Shown here one piece after another: positions 52,337 to 60,996 of a stretch of DNA of 64,000 bases. Below the pieces are notes generated by a model, which saw only the letters and a list, made by a program, of their open reading frames with translations, did no database searches and was not told the origin of the DNA. A program made the position numbers and the translations under genes. Source of the stretch: Parablautia sp. Marseille-Q6255 (GTDB lineage Bacteria > Bacillota > Clostridia > Lachnospirales > Lachnospiraceae); the NCBI RefSeq assembly GCF_951230155.1, contig NZ_CATNVD010000009.1, forward strand, positions 1 through 64,000. The letters run 5' to 3'. Each line of letters starts with the position of its first letter. Positions within the stretch are counted from its first letter, which is position 1.

Positions 52337-52870
52337 ATGTCATATCAAAGCAGGTCATTAAAAAAAGTCTATTATCATATCGTAAAAGGAAGCCGCTATA
52401 TTCTTGCAGATGAGAGGAACAAGAAAAAATTGCTGGATATTGTCCTTGGCATTTATAAAGAAAATGACTGGGAAGTGTGTGCGTTTTGCGTCACGGACGA
52501 TGGCATGTATTTTGTGACAGAAGCCAGGGAGCAGGATGCAGTACGCCATGAGACGAAAAGAGCAATAGATGAGTTTTTCATTAAATGCAAAGAGCATATT
52601 CCGCAGCTGCGGGGGATCGCCCCATTTTTATCAGCAGTCAGCCTGAAGGAGCTTGACTCTATGGAAGCAGTAGCAAAATACTGCAGAGAGATCCATCAGC
52701 TTCCGGTAAAAGCAGGATATGTCAACAGGATCGAGGATTACTGGTGGAGCAGCTACCAGACATATGCAGGAACATATGACTGGAATGCAGTAGACTGCCG
52801 GCTGTTTCTGCACTTTTTTTCTCTGAACCCAGAGACAGCAAGACAAAAACTTCTGTATTTCCATCAATGA
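52337..52870 (+). CDS. Y1/RAYT transposase-like protein lacking the HUH histidines
   Basis: A 177-residue protein with the outline of IS200/RAYT-type Y1 transposases: an N-terminal VYYHIVKGSRYILADERNKKKLLDIV, corresponding to the usual YHV-NRG-IF-D-fL segment, and a C-terminal KYCREIHQLPVKAGYVNRIEDYWWSSYQTY, matching the usual YIHxNPVxAGlV...Y-WSSY. At the place of the catalytic NHxH (residues 54-60) it has DDGMYFV, so both HUH histidines are replaced (G56, Y58). DNA cleavage is thus unlikely; a host DNA- or RNA-binding role is possible. It has its own promoter and an AGGGGG ribosome site. No flanking repeats seen. Confidence 0.75.
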   Translation: MSYQSRSLKKVYYHIVKGSRYILADERNKKKLLDIVLGIYKENDWEVCAFCVTDDGMYFVTEAREQDAVRHETKRAIDEFFIKCKEHIPQLRGIAPFLSAVSLKELDSMEAVAKYCREIHQLPVKAGYVNRIEDYWWSSYQTYAGTYDWNAVDCRLFLHFFSLNPETARQKLLYFHQ

Positions 52871-53296
52871 GCGTTAGAAATCCTGTTCTTTTACCGCTTA
52901 CTATATATAACGTATTACCGGGGAAAATGTGAGCCGGACAGCGGTTTTTATAAGTATTTCTAAAGCATATCTTTTTAATCTTTTGATTAAAATCCTTTTA
53001 TATTAGTTAGAGAGGATTATAGAGGAGTTTCAATCCAAAAGCAGGAAGGCAGCGTAATTGGTGTCAGATTGGTGTCAAAGCAGGATAAAATGTCGATTTC
53101 AAATCAGAAGACGCGTCAAAAATCCCTATTTATAGGGTATTTCTATACTTACTAAAGTAAATCATATCTTTTTCTTAATAAAATCTAAATATCATGACAA
53201 GTGAAAGGAAACATGTTAGAATGCAGTCAAAAGAAAGTTGAAAGGTTAAAGAGCTGTCCAAAGGAATTTTGGCGATTGTATAAGGGGAGGATTACT
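52871..53296. other. intergenic region, possible recombinase remnant
   Basis: No complete gene. On the minus strand 53079-53056 encodes FDTNLTPI, wording I associate with tyrosine recombinase C-termini, but the frame is broken on both sides. A small palindrome CCCTAT-TT-ATAGGG lies near 53132. The last bases hold the GGGGAGG ribosome site of the lipoprotein gene. Confidence 0.35.
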
Positions 53297-53980
53297 ATGA
53301 AAAAGAGAAGTCTGATGCTTGCAGCGACTGCAATTGCAGCTGCGATTATGTTGACGGCATGTTCTTCGGGAGAGGATAAAAAGTCAGATACAGGGAACAC
53401 TTCGGCAGGAACGCAGAAACCGGCACAATCTGAGCAGGTGCAGAAGGATACGACGGGAGAAAAAGCTGATACAGATCAGCTGCCGTCACAGGGAGAGATA
53501 TCTGGAACCCCTGTGGGAGAGGACAGCACAGCTGCGCAGACGGATGCGCAGAGTACAGGAGGGACTTCTGATCAGGCGTCACAGTCCGGGGCACAGTCTG
53601 AGATGGAGCCGCAGTCTGAGACACAGGCAGAGTCAGAGAATATTCCGCTGATCGATCCGGGAGAGGGACCGGAGGCTTCAGGAGGTACAGCTGACACCGG
53701 AGCAGAGGCATCCGGGGATCTTTGGAGCGGCACATATTCAAGTGAAACAGAGACGCTGACTATCACGTATCTGGATGAAGAGTCTGTCTCATTTTCTTTT
53801 AAGCAGTCCGGGATTTCCGGGACGGCGGCTCTGTCAGGGACGCAGGCCGTATATAAAGGAGATGACTATCACGATGTAGTCTTTGGCCTGAACGGTGATA
53901 CGATCACGGTGGCTGTGTCAAGTGAGGAGGATTACGATTCTTCGGAGTCACCACTGATCGGTACGTATACGAAGGAATAA
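53297..53980 (+). CDS. secreted lipoprotein with Ser/Gln/Glu-rich linker
   Basis: A 227-residue lipoprotein. Start at ATG 53297 after GGGGAGG; an upstream in-frame ATG lacks support. The signal peptide ends in the lipobox LTAC at residues 18-21. Residues about 22-140 are a low-complexity Ser/Thr/Gln/Glu/Gly linker that would span the wall. The C-terminal 85 residues (DLWSGTYSSETETLTITYLDEESVSFSF...LIGTYTKE) form a small beta domain resembling lipocalin-like or DUF4-type folds, but I cannot name it. Function unknown. Confidence 0.8.
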   Translation: MKKRSLMLAATAIAAAIMLTACSSGEDKKSDTGNTSAGTQKPAQSEQVQKDTTGEKADTDQLPSQGEISGTPVGEDSTAAQTDAQSTGGTSDQASQSGAQSEMEPQSETQAESENIPLIDPGEGPEASGGTADTGAEASGDLWSGTYSSETETLTITYLDEESVSFSFKQSGISGTAALSGTQAVYKGDDYHDVVFGLNGDTITVAVSSEEDYDSSESPLIGTYTKE

Positions 53981-54219
53981 GGGAAGCAGAACGGGCGTAT
54001 AAGTATACCGGAGATGCGAAGCAGGCGCTGCAGATTTTCATTGCGGCCTGGCAGAAAAGGTGATATGATTAGACCCGTTGCGATCAAGAATGAAAAGAGG
54101 AACCGTTCGACCATACGCCCGGATCAGCCGCTGCGCAGTCTATATTGCACATATGCGGTTAAAATCTCGCTTATGGCAGAACTTTGTAACAGAAAATATA
54201 CTGAATGGGGAGAGACAGT

Positions 54220-54903
54220 ATGAGCATTGAACGTATAAAAGGCTGGTGCAAAAGGCACCCGTATGGCATGGCTTTGTGTTATCTGGCATTTTACATGGTT
54301 ACTTTTCAGTGGCTGGAGGCGAATGTAGAGCCGAAATATATCATACACAGCAAGCTGGATGAGTTTATTCCGTTTTGCGAGGTATTTATTATTCCATATG
54401 TGTTCTGGTTTCCTTATGTGGCAGGCGCATTCCTGTGGTTTAAAAAACGTGGCTGGCAGGATTATTCCAGATTGTGCGCAATGATTTTTTCCGGGCTTAC
54501 GATCTGTCTTATCATTTATTATATTTTTCCGACGGGTCTGAACTTAAGACTGGCGGCTGATACGCATGAGACAGGGTTCCTCTATAATATGGTAGGAATG
54601 CTCCGGGCGATTGATACACCGACGAATGTCTGTCCGTCCATCCACGTGATGAACACGGTGATGATTTTTCAGGCGATCTGCAGTCTGGATCATCTGAAAT
54701 ACAGGAAGGCAACCATTGCTGTTCACTTTGTGATCATGGTATTGATCTGTGCATCTACCGTACTGCTGGATCAGCATTCGATCATTGATGTGATCTGCGG
54801 GATTATGATGAGCTTTGTGATCCACGGTCTGATCTATAAGGTGGAGTGGAAGGAAGAACTGGCGCGTTTTAAAGCAAATGCAGAGATCAGAAAAATTTCA
54901 TGA
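54220..54903 (+). CDS. PAP2-like membrane phosphatase/phosphotransferase
   Basis: Polytopic membrane protein of 227 residues with about six helices. ATG 54220 follows GGGGAGAG. The PAP2 motifs are modified as in the Aur1/inositolphosphotransferase-like branch: CPSIHVMNT (C2 motif, active His) and LDQHSIIDVICG (C3 motif, His and Asp). It probably hydrolyses or transfers a lipid phosphate at the outer membrane face. It is a single gene ahead of the tRNA pair. The substrate is unknown. Confidence 0.85.
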   Translation: MSIERIKGWCKRHPYGMALCYLAFYMVTFQWLEANVEPKYIIHSKLDEFIPFCEVFIIPYVFWFPYVAGAFLWFKKRGWQDYSRLCAMIFSGLTICLIIYYIFPTGLNLRLAADTHETGFLYNMVGMLRAIDTPTNVCPSIHVMNTVMIFQAICSLDHLKYRKATIAVHFVIMVLICASTVLLDQHSIIDVICGIMMSFVIHGLIYKVEWKEELARFKANAEIRKIS

Positions 54904-54933
54904 AAAGATGGCAAAAAAAAATAAAATTAGTGC

Positions 54934-54963
54934 TTGACATTTTATAGGAAATCATATTATAAT
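54934..54963 (+). promoter_or_regulatory. promoter of the tRNA pair
   Basis: TTGACA (54934-54939), 18 bases, TATAAT (54958-54963), 33 bases before tRNA-Val. Confidence 0.85.
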
Positions 54964-54995
54964 AGCAAAGCGAGCTGAGGACAGCTCGCAAGCAT

Positions 54996-55068
54996 GGGGT
55001 CTTAGCTCAGCTGGGAGAGCATCTGCCTTACAAGCAGAGGGTCATAGGTTCGAGCCCTATAGGCCCCA
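54996..55068 (+). tRNA. tRNA-Val (TAC)
   Basis: A 73-base cloverleaf. Acceptor GGGGTCT pairs with AGGCCCC, D arm GCTC..GAGC, anticodon stem TCTGC/GCAGA around CTTACAA (anticodon TAC), T arm with GGTTCGAGCC. CCA is not encoded. It shares a transcript with tRNA-Met 13 bases on. Confidence 0.97.
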
Positions 55069-55081
55069 TACAATTGAATAT

Positions 55082-55155
55082 GGCGGAATAGCTCAGTTGG
55101 CTAGAGCATACGGTTCATACCCGTAGTGTCGAGAGTTCGAATCTCCCTTCCGCTA
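55082..55155 (+). tRNA. tRNA-Met (CAT)
   Basis: A 74-base cloverleaf. Acceptor GGCGGAA pairs with TTCCGCT (one G-T), D arm GCTC..GAGC, anticodon stem TACGG/CCGTA around TTCATAC (anticodon CAT), T arm AGAGTTCGAATCT. The acceptor pairing and lack of three GC pairs in the anticodon stem point to an elongator type. CCA is not encoded. Confidence 0.95.
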
Positions 55156-55169
55156 TGACTTAAAAGTAT

Positions 55170-55206
55170 CCGGAAGCCTTTATTTATACGGCTTCCGGGT
55201 TTTTTG
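55170..55206 (+). terminator. terminator of the tRNA operon
   Basis: CCGGAAGCC and GGCTTCCGG stem, followed by GTTTTTT. Confidence 0.92.
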
Positions 55207-55257
55207 CGTTTTGAGAAAATTTCGAATCTAATCAAAAAGTTAATCATCTATTATCTA

Positions 55258-55314
55258 TAAAAAACTCCCTTCCAGATAACAGGCGTTTTGCCTGTCTGTC
55301 TGAAAGGGAGTTTA
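55258..55314 (-). terminator. terminator of the cation ATPase gene
   Basis: On the minus strand AAACTCCCTTTCAGA pairs with TCTGGAAGGGAGTTT, with an inner ACAGGC/GCCTGT helix, followed by TTTT. Confidence 0.85.
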
Positions 55315-55336
55315 TCAGTTCCTGACTGTATCAGTA

Positions 55337-57937
55337 TCAGCGGTGCTCGCGGATGACCTTTACTGCCTGGATGATGATTGTCGGGATTGCTGCCAGTGCC
55401 AGTACACAGCCGTACAGCGCCATAGAAAGCGATGTGACGGAAAACAGGTGCTGGAGTACTGGTACGAACAGTACAAGGTTTAAAAGGACGATACCGATGG
55501 CAAATGCGCCGAGGCTGTACCAGTTTCCGGAGAATCCAATCCGGAAGATGGAGTGTGTGCTGCGGCAGTTAAAGCCATGGAACAGTCTTGCGGCAGTCAG
55601 TGTGGCAAAGGCCATTGTGCTTGCCATTCCGGCTCCACCGGCATTCAGGCCGATATAGAAGGCTGCCATGGTGGAGACTGCGATCAGGCCGCCCTGTACA
55701 AGGAGACGGAGAAGGAAATCTTTTGTCAGGATTTCTTCCTTTGGATCACGCGGCTTCTGTGAAAGCAGATCGCGCTCTGCAGGCTCCATACCGATCGCGA
55801 TCGCCGGGAGCGAATCCGTCAGCAGGTTGATAAACAGCAGGTGGACGGGAGCGAATGGTACAGGGAGTGCCATCAGTGAGGTATACAGCACTGCGAGGAT
55901 TCCGGCCATATTGCCCGAGAGCAGGAACTGGATCGCATTGCGGATGTTCCGATATACATTTCTTCCGTTTGCCACTGCCTTGATGATGGTGGCGAAGTTG
56001 TCATCCATAAGAATCATGGATGCGGCGTCCTTGGAGACTTCAGTTCCTGTGATGCCCATTGCAACGCCGATATCTGCCTTTTTCAGTGCCGGAGCATCGT
56101 TGACTCCGTCTCCTGTCATGGATACGACATTTCCTTTCCGCTGCCATGCATCCACGATACGGATTTTATTTTCCGGTGAAACACGGGCGTAAACAGAGAT
56201 TTTTTCGATATTCTGATCGAGCTCCTCATCTGTCATTGCATCGAGCTCGCTTCCTGTAACGGACATGTCGCCGTCATGGAAAATACCGATCTGTTTTGCG
56301 ATCGCAGTGGCTGTGATCTTGTGGTCGCCAGTGATCATTACCGGACGGATGCCTGCGCGGATGGCATCTGCGACGGCTGCCGCGGATTCTTCTCTTGGCG
56401 GGTCCATCATGGAGATCAGACCGGTAAAGATATAATCTGTCTCATCTTCGAGCGTGAGGACATCGGCTTCATCTGTTTCCTTGTATGCAAATGCAAGCAC
56501 ACGCAGGCCATTTTCTGAGAAACGCAGGTTGGTATCGAGGATTTCTTTCTTATCCTGTTCGGTCAGAGGCCGGATCCCCTCAGAGGTACGGATACGGCTT
56601 GTCCGGTCAAGCAGGATGTCAAGCGCGCCCTTCGTCAGGATGGTCGGTACGCCGTGGAGACGATACTTTGTAGTCATCAGCTTCCGGTCGGAATCAAATG
56701 GGATTTCTTCCAGTCTCGGCATAAGATCGCGGATCGCTTCATCCTGCAGATCAATGTCACGCGCCATTTTCACGAGGGAGAACTCGGTCGGATCTCCGAT
56801 TCCCTTTCCGTCTACGATAGTAGAGTCGTTTGTCAGGATCGCATTATAGAGCAGGTAGCGATGGAGCTGGTTGCGGATATCCAGATCTTCCTTGCGGATG
56901 ATTTTTCCATCAATATAAATATTCTGTACGGTCATTTTGTTCTGTGTCAGGGTTCCTGTTTTGTCAGAGCAGATAACAGATACGCAGCCAAGGCTCTCTA
57001 CTGCTTTGAGATCCTTGATCACTGCCTGCTCGTTGGCCATCTTCTGTGTGCCCATGGCCTGTACGATCGTGACGATGGAGCTGAGTGCTTCCGGGATTGC
57101 AGCCACGGCTAATGCTACGGCAAACATCAGAGAGTCCAGAAGCGGCATTTTGCGGTACAGACCGAGTGCAAAGACAACGGCGCAGATTGCCATGATAATG
57201 ACGGCAAGGCGGCTGCTGAAGCGGTCGAGACTGATCTGGAGCGGCGTCTTTTTTTCTTTTGTCGCATTCATAAGGGCAGCGATCTTTCCGATCTCCGTAT
57301 CCATTCCCGTACCGGTAACGGCTACTGTCGCGCGTCCGTATGTGACAAGGCTGCTTGAGAATACCATATTTGTCCGGTCTGCAAGCGGCACCTCCTCTGT
57401 GATGAGGCGGTCTGTTTTTTCTACATTGGTAGATTCGCCGGTCAGGGCGCTTTCGTTTACCTGAAGGGAAAAGTTTTCGAGGATGCGTCCGTCAGCGACT
57501 ACGAGATCGCCGGCTTCAAGAAGCAGAATATCGCCGGGTACGACGCTTTTAGAGGGGATCTCCAGCTTCTGTCCGCCGCGCAGGACCTTTGCGCTTGGGG
57601 AAGACAGTGATTTCAGGCTTTCCAGCGATTTTTCTGCCTTTTTATGCTGGACAGTTCCCAGGATCGCATTGAGGATAATAACGGCGATGATAACGACCGT
57701 ACTTTCCACATTTCCAGAGAACATGGAAATAATGGCTGCAGCGATCAGAATAATGACGAGAAGGTCTGCAAACTGTGAAAAAAAGACCTGCAGGGTACTT
57801 TTCTTCTTGCCTTCGAGAAGTGCATTTTCTCCTTTTTCGTGGAGAAGCTCTTCGGCCTGCTGCGGTGAAAGTCCCTGAGCGGCAGTGCCCAGTGCGGACA
57901 GAACCTCTTCGTTTGTCTGCTGATACCAGTTTTTCAT
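55337..57937 (-). CDS. P-type cation-transporting ATPase (calcium/manganese type)
   Basis: Integral membrane pump of 866 residues. An N-terminal cation-ATPase domain (WYQQTNEEVLSALGT), actuator LTGESTNVEK, phosphorylation site DKTGTLTQ with D325, nucleotide domain with KGALDILL, hinge MTGDGVNDAPALKKADIG, and about ten helices. Helix 4 carries AIPEAL, a P2A-type ion site. The ATG at 57937 has AAGGAG nine bases upstream (an ATG at 57943 is too close). A yybP-ykoY manganese riboswitch precedes it, so export of Mn2+ (as in YoaB-type pumps), perhaps with Ca2+, is the likely job. Confidence 0.95.
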   Translation of the reverse strand: MKNWYQQTNEEVLSALGTAAQGLSPQQAEELLHEKGENALLEGKKKSTLQVFFSQFADLLVIILIAAAIISMFSGNVESTVVIIAVIILNAILGTVQHKKAEKSLESLKSLSSPSAKVLRGGQKLEIPSKSVVPGDILLLEAGDLVVADGRILENFSLQVNESALTGESTNVEKTDRLITEEVPLADRTNMVFSSSLVTYGRATVAVTGTGMDTEIGKIAALMNATKEKKTPLQISLDRFSSRLAVIIMAICAVVFALGLYRKMPLLDSLMFAVALAVAAIPEALSSIVTIVQAMGTQKMANEQAVIKDLKAVESLGCVSVICSDKTGTLTQNKMTVQNIYIDGKIIRKEDLDIRNQLHRYLLYNAILTNDSTIVDGKGIGDPTEFSLVKMARDIDLQDEAIRDLMPRLEEIPFDSDRKLMTTKYRLHGVPTILTKGALDILLDRTSRIRTSEGIRPLTEQDKKEILDTNLRFSENGLRVLAFAYKETDEADVLTLEDETDYIFTGLISMMDPPREESAAAVADAIRAGIRPVMITGDHKITATAIAKQIGIFHDGDMSVTGSELDAMTDEELDQNIEKISVYARVSPENKIRIVDAWQRKGNVVSMTGDGVNDAPALKKADIGVAMGITGTEVSKDAASMILMDDNFATIIKAVANGRNVYRNIRNAIQFLLSGNMAGILAVLYTSLMALPVPFAPVHLLFINLLTDSLPAIAIGMEPAERDLLSQKPRDPKEEILTKDFLLRLLVQGGLIAVSTMAAFYIGLNAGGAGMASTMAFATLTAARLFHGFNCRSTHSIFRIGFSGNWYSLGAFAIGIVLLNLVLFVPVLQHLFSVTSLSMALYGCVLALAAIPTIIIQAVKVIREHR

Positions 57938-57989
57938 AAGCATTCACTCCTTGTTTTGTTGTATCGTGTTTGTTTTGTCTGCGGCCGGG

Positions 57990-58143
57990 CCAAACAAAAA
58001 AGACTTTTAATGTATTTATTTAGAGAATTTCCCGATTCCGTAAACAAATACATTAAAAGTCTTGTAACCAGTCTCCTGGTATGTATCACCAGACCAGAGG
58101 CCGCGATTGTTGATGATACATTTCAACTACTCCCTTTTAACGG
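57990..58143 (-). promoter_or_regulatory. yybP-ykoY manganese riboswitch with overlapping terminator
   Basis: Read on the minus strand. The aptamer (about 58140-58053) opens with TTAAAAGGGAGTAG and closes with TTACAAGACTTTTAA; TTAAAAG pairs with CTTTTAA as P1. The internal GATACATACC and GGGAGTAG loops match the conserved yybP-ykoY core. The 3' P1 strand is also the 5' arm of an intrinsic terminator: AAGACTTTTAATGTATTT (58063-58046) pairs perfectly with AAATACATTAAAAGTCTT (58017-58000), followed by TTTTG. Mn2+ binding should hold P1 and prevent termination, switching on the downstream ATPase. Match made by eye against the remembered consensus. Confidence 0.88.
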
Positions 58144-58153
58144 AATAGCACAT

Positions 58154-58182
58154 AGTATACGTTTCTTCCGGGAGGATGTCAA
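58154..58182 (-). promoter_or_regulatory. promoter of the riboswitch-ATPase unit
   Basis: On the minus strand TTGACA (58182-58177), 17 bases, TATACT (58159-58154), starting transcription just ahead of the aptamer. Confidence 0.88.
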
Positions 58183-58240
58183 TAGTAAATATGCCAAATT
58201 TGACTGCCGGTATGTGGCGGAGGCAAGGAGACAAAACCTA

Positions 58241-58269
58241 TTGAAAATATAGGGATTGTAACGTATAAT
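58241..58269 (+). promoter_or_regulatory. promoter of the Rrf2 gene
   Basis: TTGAAA (58241-58246), 17 bases, TATAAT (58264-58269), about 30 bases before the start codon. Confidence 0.82.
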
Positions 58270-58297
58270 AGCGTCAGTATAAGAGGGAGGAATTGTG

Positions 58298-58747
58298 GTG
58301 AAGGTATCTACAAAAGGAAGGTATGCACTGCGCATGATGCTGGATCTGGCGACAAACCAGACGGGAGAGCCGGTCCGGCTGCGGGATGTGGCGCGCAGGC
58401 AGAAAATATCAGAGAAATACCTCGAGCAGATCGCTGCAATACTGAATAAAGCAGGCTTTGTGCGCAGTGTCCGCGGCCCGCAGGGCGGGTATCTGCTCCA
58501 GAAAGTACCGGAGGCTTATACGGTAGGGATGATCCTGCGGCTGACAGAAGGCAGCCTCGCGCCGGTGGGCTGTGTCGGGGAGGATCCGGCTGGTTTTTGC
58601 GCAGGAGAATGCCAGATGGCGCGCGCCTGTGTGACAAGGAGGCTGTGGAAGCAGCTAAATGATGCGATCAATGGTGTTGTGGATCGGGTGACGTTAGCTG
58701 ATCTGCTGGCGTGGCAGGCAGAGGCGGCGGACGATTATGTGATCTGA
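58298..58747 (+). CDS. Rrf2/IscR-type transcriptional regulator
   Basis: Winged-helix regulator of 149 residues. It begins MKVSTKGRYALRMMLDLA, has the recognition region SEKYLEQIAAILNKAGFVRSVRGPQGGY (in blocks) and four cysteines C92, C101, C105 and C111, three of which fit an IscR-like iron-sulfur site. GTG 58298 is preferred over GTG 58295 because GGGAGG is then 7 bases away. It is the first gene of a run with an MBL hydrolase, VOC protein, asparaginase and ABC exporter. No isc/suf genes are nearby, so the target is open. Confidence 0.9.
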   Translation: MKVSTKGRYALRMMLDLATNQTGEPVRLRDVARRQKISEKYLEQIAAILNKAGFVRSVRGPQGGYLLQKVPEAYTVGMILRLTEGSLAPVGCVGEDPAGFCAGECQMARACVTRRLWKQLNDAINGVVDRVTLADLLAWQAEAADDYVI

Positions 58748-58762
58748 CGAGGAGGTGACAGG

Positions 58763-59503
58763 ATGAAGGTGACGTATCTGAACCACAGTGGTTTTTTGCT
58801 TGAGTGGGAGGACTGTTTCTGGATTTTTGATTATTATCGCGGAGCGCTTCCGCAGCTTTCGCCCCAGAAGCCTGTGTTTGTTTTTTGCAGTCACAGCCAT
58901 GGGGATCATTTCAATCCGGAGATTTTCCGGCTTCTCGCAGGCCATCCGTCGGTGCGGTATGTATTTTCCAATGAGATCAGGAAAAAGCTCCGCAAAATGG
59001 AGATTTTGCAGGAAGAGGATATACGGTTCCTTACTGTGCGCACGGATGCGCAGCTTTTTGACGCAGCAGGAAATGCGATCCGGATCCATACGCTGCAGTC
59101 TACAGACTGCGGCTGTGCGTTTGTGCTGGAGTACACAGGACGGACGGTATATCATGCAGGAGACCTGCACTGGTGGACGTGGCCGGGTGAGCCGGAGCCG
59201 GAGAACCGGAAGATGGAGGCAGACTATAAAAAGGAAATGGAATATCTGGATGGAAAGACGGTAGATCTTGCTTTTACGCCTCTGGATCCGAGGCAGGAGG
59301 AAGACTATGCAAAAGGGATGTGCTATTTCCTTTCTCGTGCACAGGTGCATCATGTGTTCCCGATGCATTTCTGGGATGATTTTTCTGTGATGGAGCGCTT
59401 TGAGAAGGAGTACGTGCGGTCGGATGCACGGATATGGGCGGAGGATGTATGTTTTCATCCGATCCGCCGGGACGGACAGACATGGCAGATAACATTTGAA
59501 TAA
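58763..59503 (+). CDS. MBL-fold metal-dependent hydrolase
   Basis: Metallo-beta-lactamase fold protein of 246 residues, with the metal motif HSHGDHF (H44, H46, D48, H49), a later His in YHAGDLHWW and another in FPMHFWDDF. It begins MKVTYLNHSGFLLEW, similar to UlaG-like or L-ascorbate-6-phosphate lactonase relatives. It is transcribed 15 bases after the Rrf2 gene with GAGGAGG. The substrate cannot be inferred. Confidence 0.87.
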   Translation: MKVTYLNHSGFLLEWEDCFWIFDYYRGALPQLSPQKPVFVFCSHSHGDHFNPEIFRLLAGHPSVRYVFSNEIRKKLRKMEILQEEDIRFLTVRTDAQLFDAAGNAIRIHTLQSTDCGCAFVLEYTGRTVYHAGDLHWWTWPGEPEPENRKMEADYKKEMEYLDGKTVDLAFTPLDPRQEEDYAKGMCYFLSRAQVHHVFPMHFWDDFSVMERFEKEYVRSDARIWAEDVCFHPIRRDGQTWQITFE

Positions 59504-59526
59504 AACAGCAGGAGGATGAAGAAGAG

Positions 59527-59913
59527 ATGACATTTAAAATGATCCATGAAAATTATAATGTACTTGACCTGGAGAAATCCATGCATTTTTATGAGCAGGC
59601 GCTTGGCCTGAAGGAGATACGCAGAAAGGAAGCGTCAGACGGATCCTTTGTGATCGTCTATATGGGAGATGGCAAGAGCGGATTTGAGCTTGAGCTGACC
59701 TGGCTTGCCGGACGCACAGAGCCGTACAGCCTTGGCGATGAGGAGTTCCACCTTGCATTTGAGACGGAGGATTTTGAAAAAGCGCACCAGCTGCACAGTG
59801 AGATGGGCTGCATCTGCTTTGAAAATACGCAGATGGGTATTTATTTTATCCAGGATCCTGATGGCTACTGGCTGGAGATTGTCCCGGCGCATAAGGAAGG
59901 GACGCAGGAATGA
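59527..59913 (+). CDS. VOC family protein, lactoylglutathione lyase-like
   Basis: Glyoxalase/VOC protein of 128 residues: MIHENYNVLDLEKSMHFYEQALGL at the N-terminus, GFELELTWL, FHLAFETEDFEKAH and a C-terminal YFIQDPDGYWLEIVP. Metal ligands H (in MIHEN), E (FELEL), H (FHLAF) and E (WLEIV) match the Glo1 pattern. It probably detoxifies methylglyoxal-type adducts. Its stop overlaps the asparaginase start by four bases (ATGA). Confidence 0.87.
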   Translation: MTFKMIHENYNVLDLEKSMHFYEQALGLKEIRRKEASDGSFVIVYMGDGKSGFELELTWLAGRTEPYSLGDEEFHLAFETEDFEKAHQLHSEMGCICFENTQMGIYFIQDPDGYWLEIVPAHKEGTQE

Positions 59914-60980
59914 ACCGCATTCTGATGATCAGTACGGGAGGCACGCTGGCCTCCTCGCACAGTGATAACGGACTGTCGCCGGGGCTGCACGGCAGCGATA
60001 TCCTTGACCGGATCGCGGGACTGACCACGGGCTTTGTGGTGGAGGAGAAGGAGCTGTTTATGATGGACAGCTCCAACATGCAGCCGGAGGAGTGGGCGCA
60101 GCTTGCGCAGTGTATTTATGAGTGCAGGATGGATTACGATGGGATCGTGGTGATCCACGGGACCGATACGCTGGCTTATACGGCGAGCGCGCTCTCGTTT
60201 GCATTGCAGCATATCGAGATCCCGGTCGTGCTGACCGGCAGTCAGGTTTCCATCGAAAATCCGATCGCTGATGCGACCGAAAATTGCCGGGCTGCGCTTC
60301 ATATGGCAGCGAGTGGATGTCCGGGCGTGTATGTGGCATTCAATCGGAAGATTATTTTGGGCACGAGGGCGAGCAAGGTCCGCACACGCAGCTTTGACGC
60401 ATTTGAGAGCATTGACCATCCCTATGTGGCAAAAATCAACAGCAGTGGTCTGGTGGTGAATCCGGCTGCACTGTATCCGCCGCGTAAGGATGGGGCGACC
60501 CGGGACACTGCTCCTGGCGCAGACACACAGGGCGTGCAGCTGTGCCGGAAATCCTCGTGTATTCTGAAAAACCGTTTTTCGGCAGATGTGTTTTTGCTGA
60601 AGCTGTTTCCCGGGATCTCTCCGGATATTTTTGAGCAGCTTGCAAAGATGGGAGTGCGGGGCATCTATATAGAAGCGTTTGGGATCGGCGGTCTGCCGTT
60701 TGAAAGAAGAAACCTGTCTGCAGCGATCCGCAGGGCCGTAGAAGCGGGGATGGTCGTGGCTGTGGGAAGCCAGTGTCTGTATGAGGGCAGTGATTTTACT
60801 GTCTATGAGGTCGGCAGACAGGTGCTTGGATGCGGTGTGATCGAGACAGGAAATATGACTTCTGAAGCTGCGGTTACAAAACTGATGTGGGCACTCGGAC
60901 AGTATGAGGATCGGGAGCAGGTATGTGAGATCATGAGGACGAACCTGCTTGGCGAGCTGGAGTGCGAAGGCGGGCTGTAA
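59910..60980 (+). CDS. asparaginase
   Basis: L-asparaginase family enzyme of 356 residues that hydrolyses asparagine to aspartate and ammonia. The threonine nucleophile is in ISTGGTLASS and the second catalytic set in VVIHGTDTLAYTASALSFAL. Then LTGSQVSIENPIADATEN and a C-terminal half with GIYIEAFGIGGLPFERRNL. There is no signal peptide, so it is a cytoplasmic type I-like enzyme. It is translationally coupled to the VOC gene and 16 bases from the ABC exporter gene. Confidence 0.9.
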   Translation: MNRILMISTGGTLASSHSDNGLSPGLHGSDILDRIAGLTTGFVVEEKELFMMDSSNMQPEEWAQLAQCIYECRMDYDGIVVIHGTDTLAYTASALSFALQHIEIPVVLTGSQVSIENPIADATENCRAALHMAASGCPGVYVAFNRKIILGTRASKVRTRSFDAFESIDHPYVAKINSSGLVVNPAALYPPRKDGATRDTAPGADTQGVQLCRKSSCILKNRFSADVFLLKLFPGISPDIFEQLAKMGVRGIYIEAFGIGGLPFERRNLSAAIRRAVEAGMVVAVGSQCLYEGSDFTVYEVGRQVLGCGVIETGNMTSEAAVTKLMWALGQYEDREQVCEIMRTNLLGELECEGGL

Positions 60981-60996
60981 GAGGCAGGAGAGGGTT

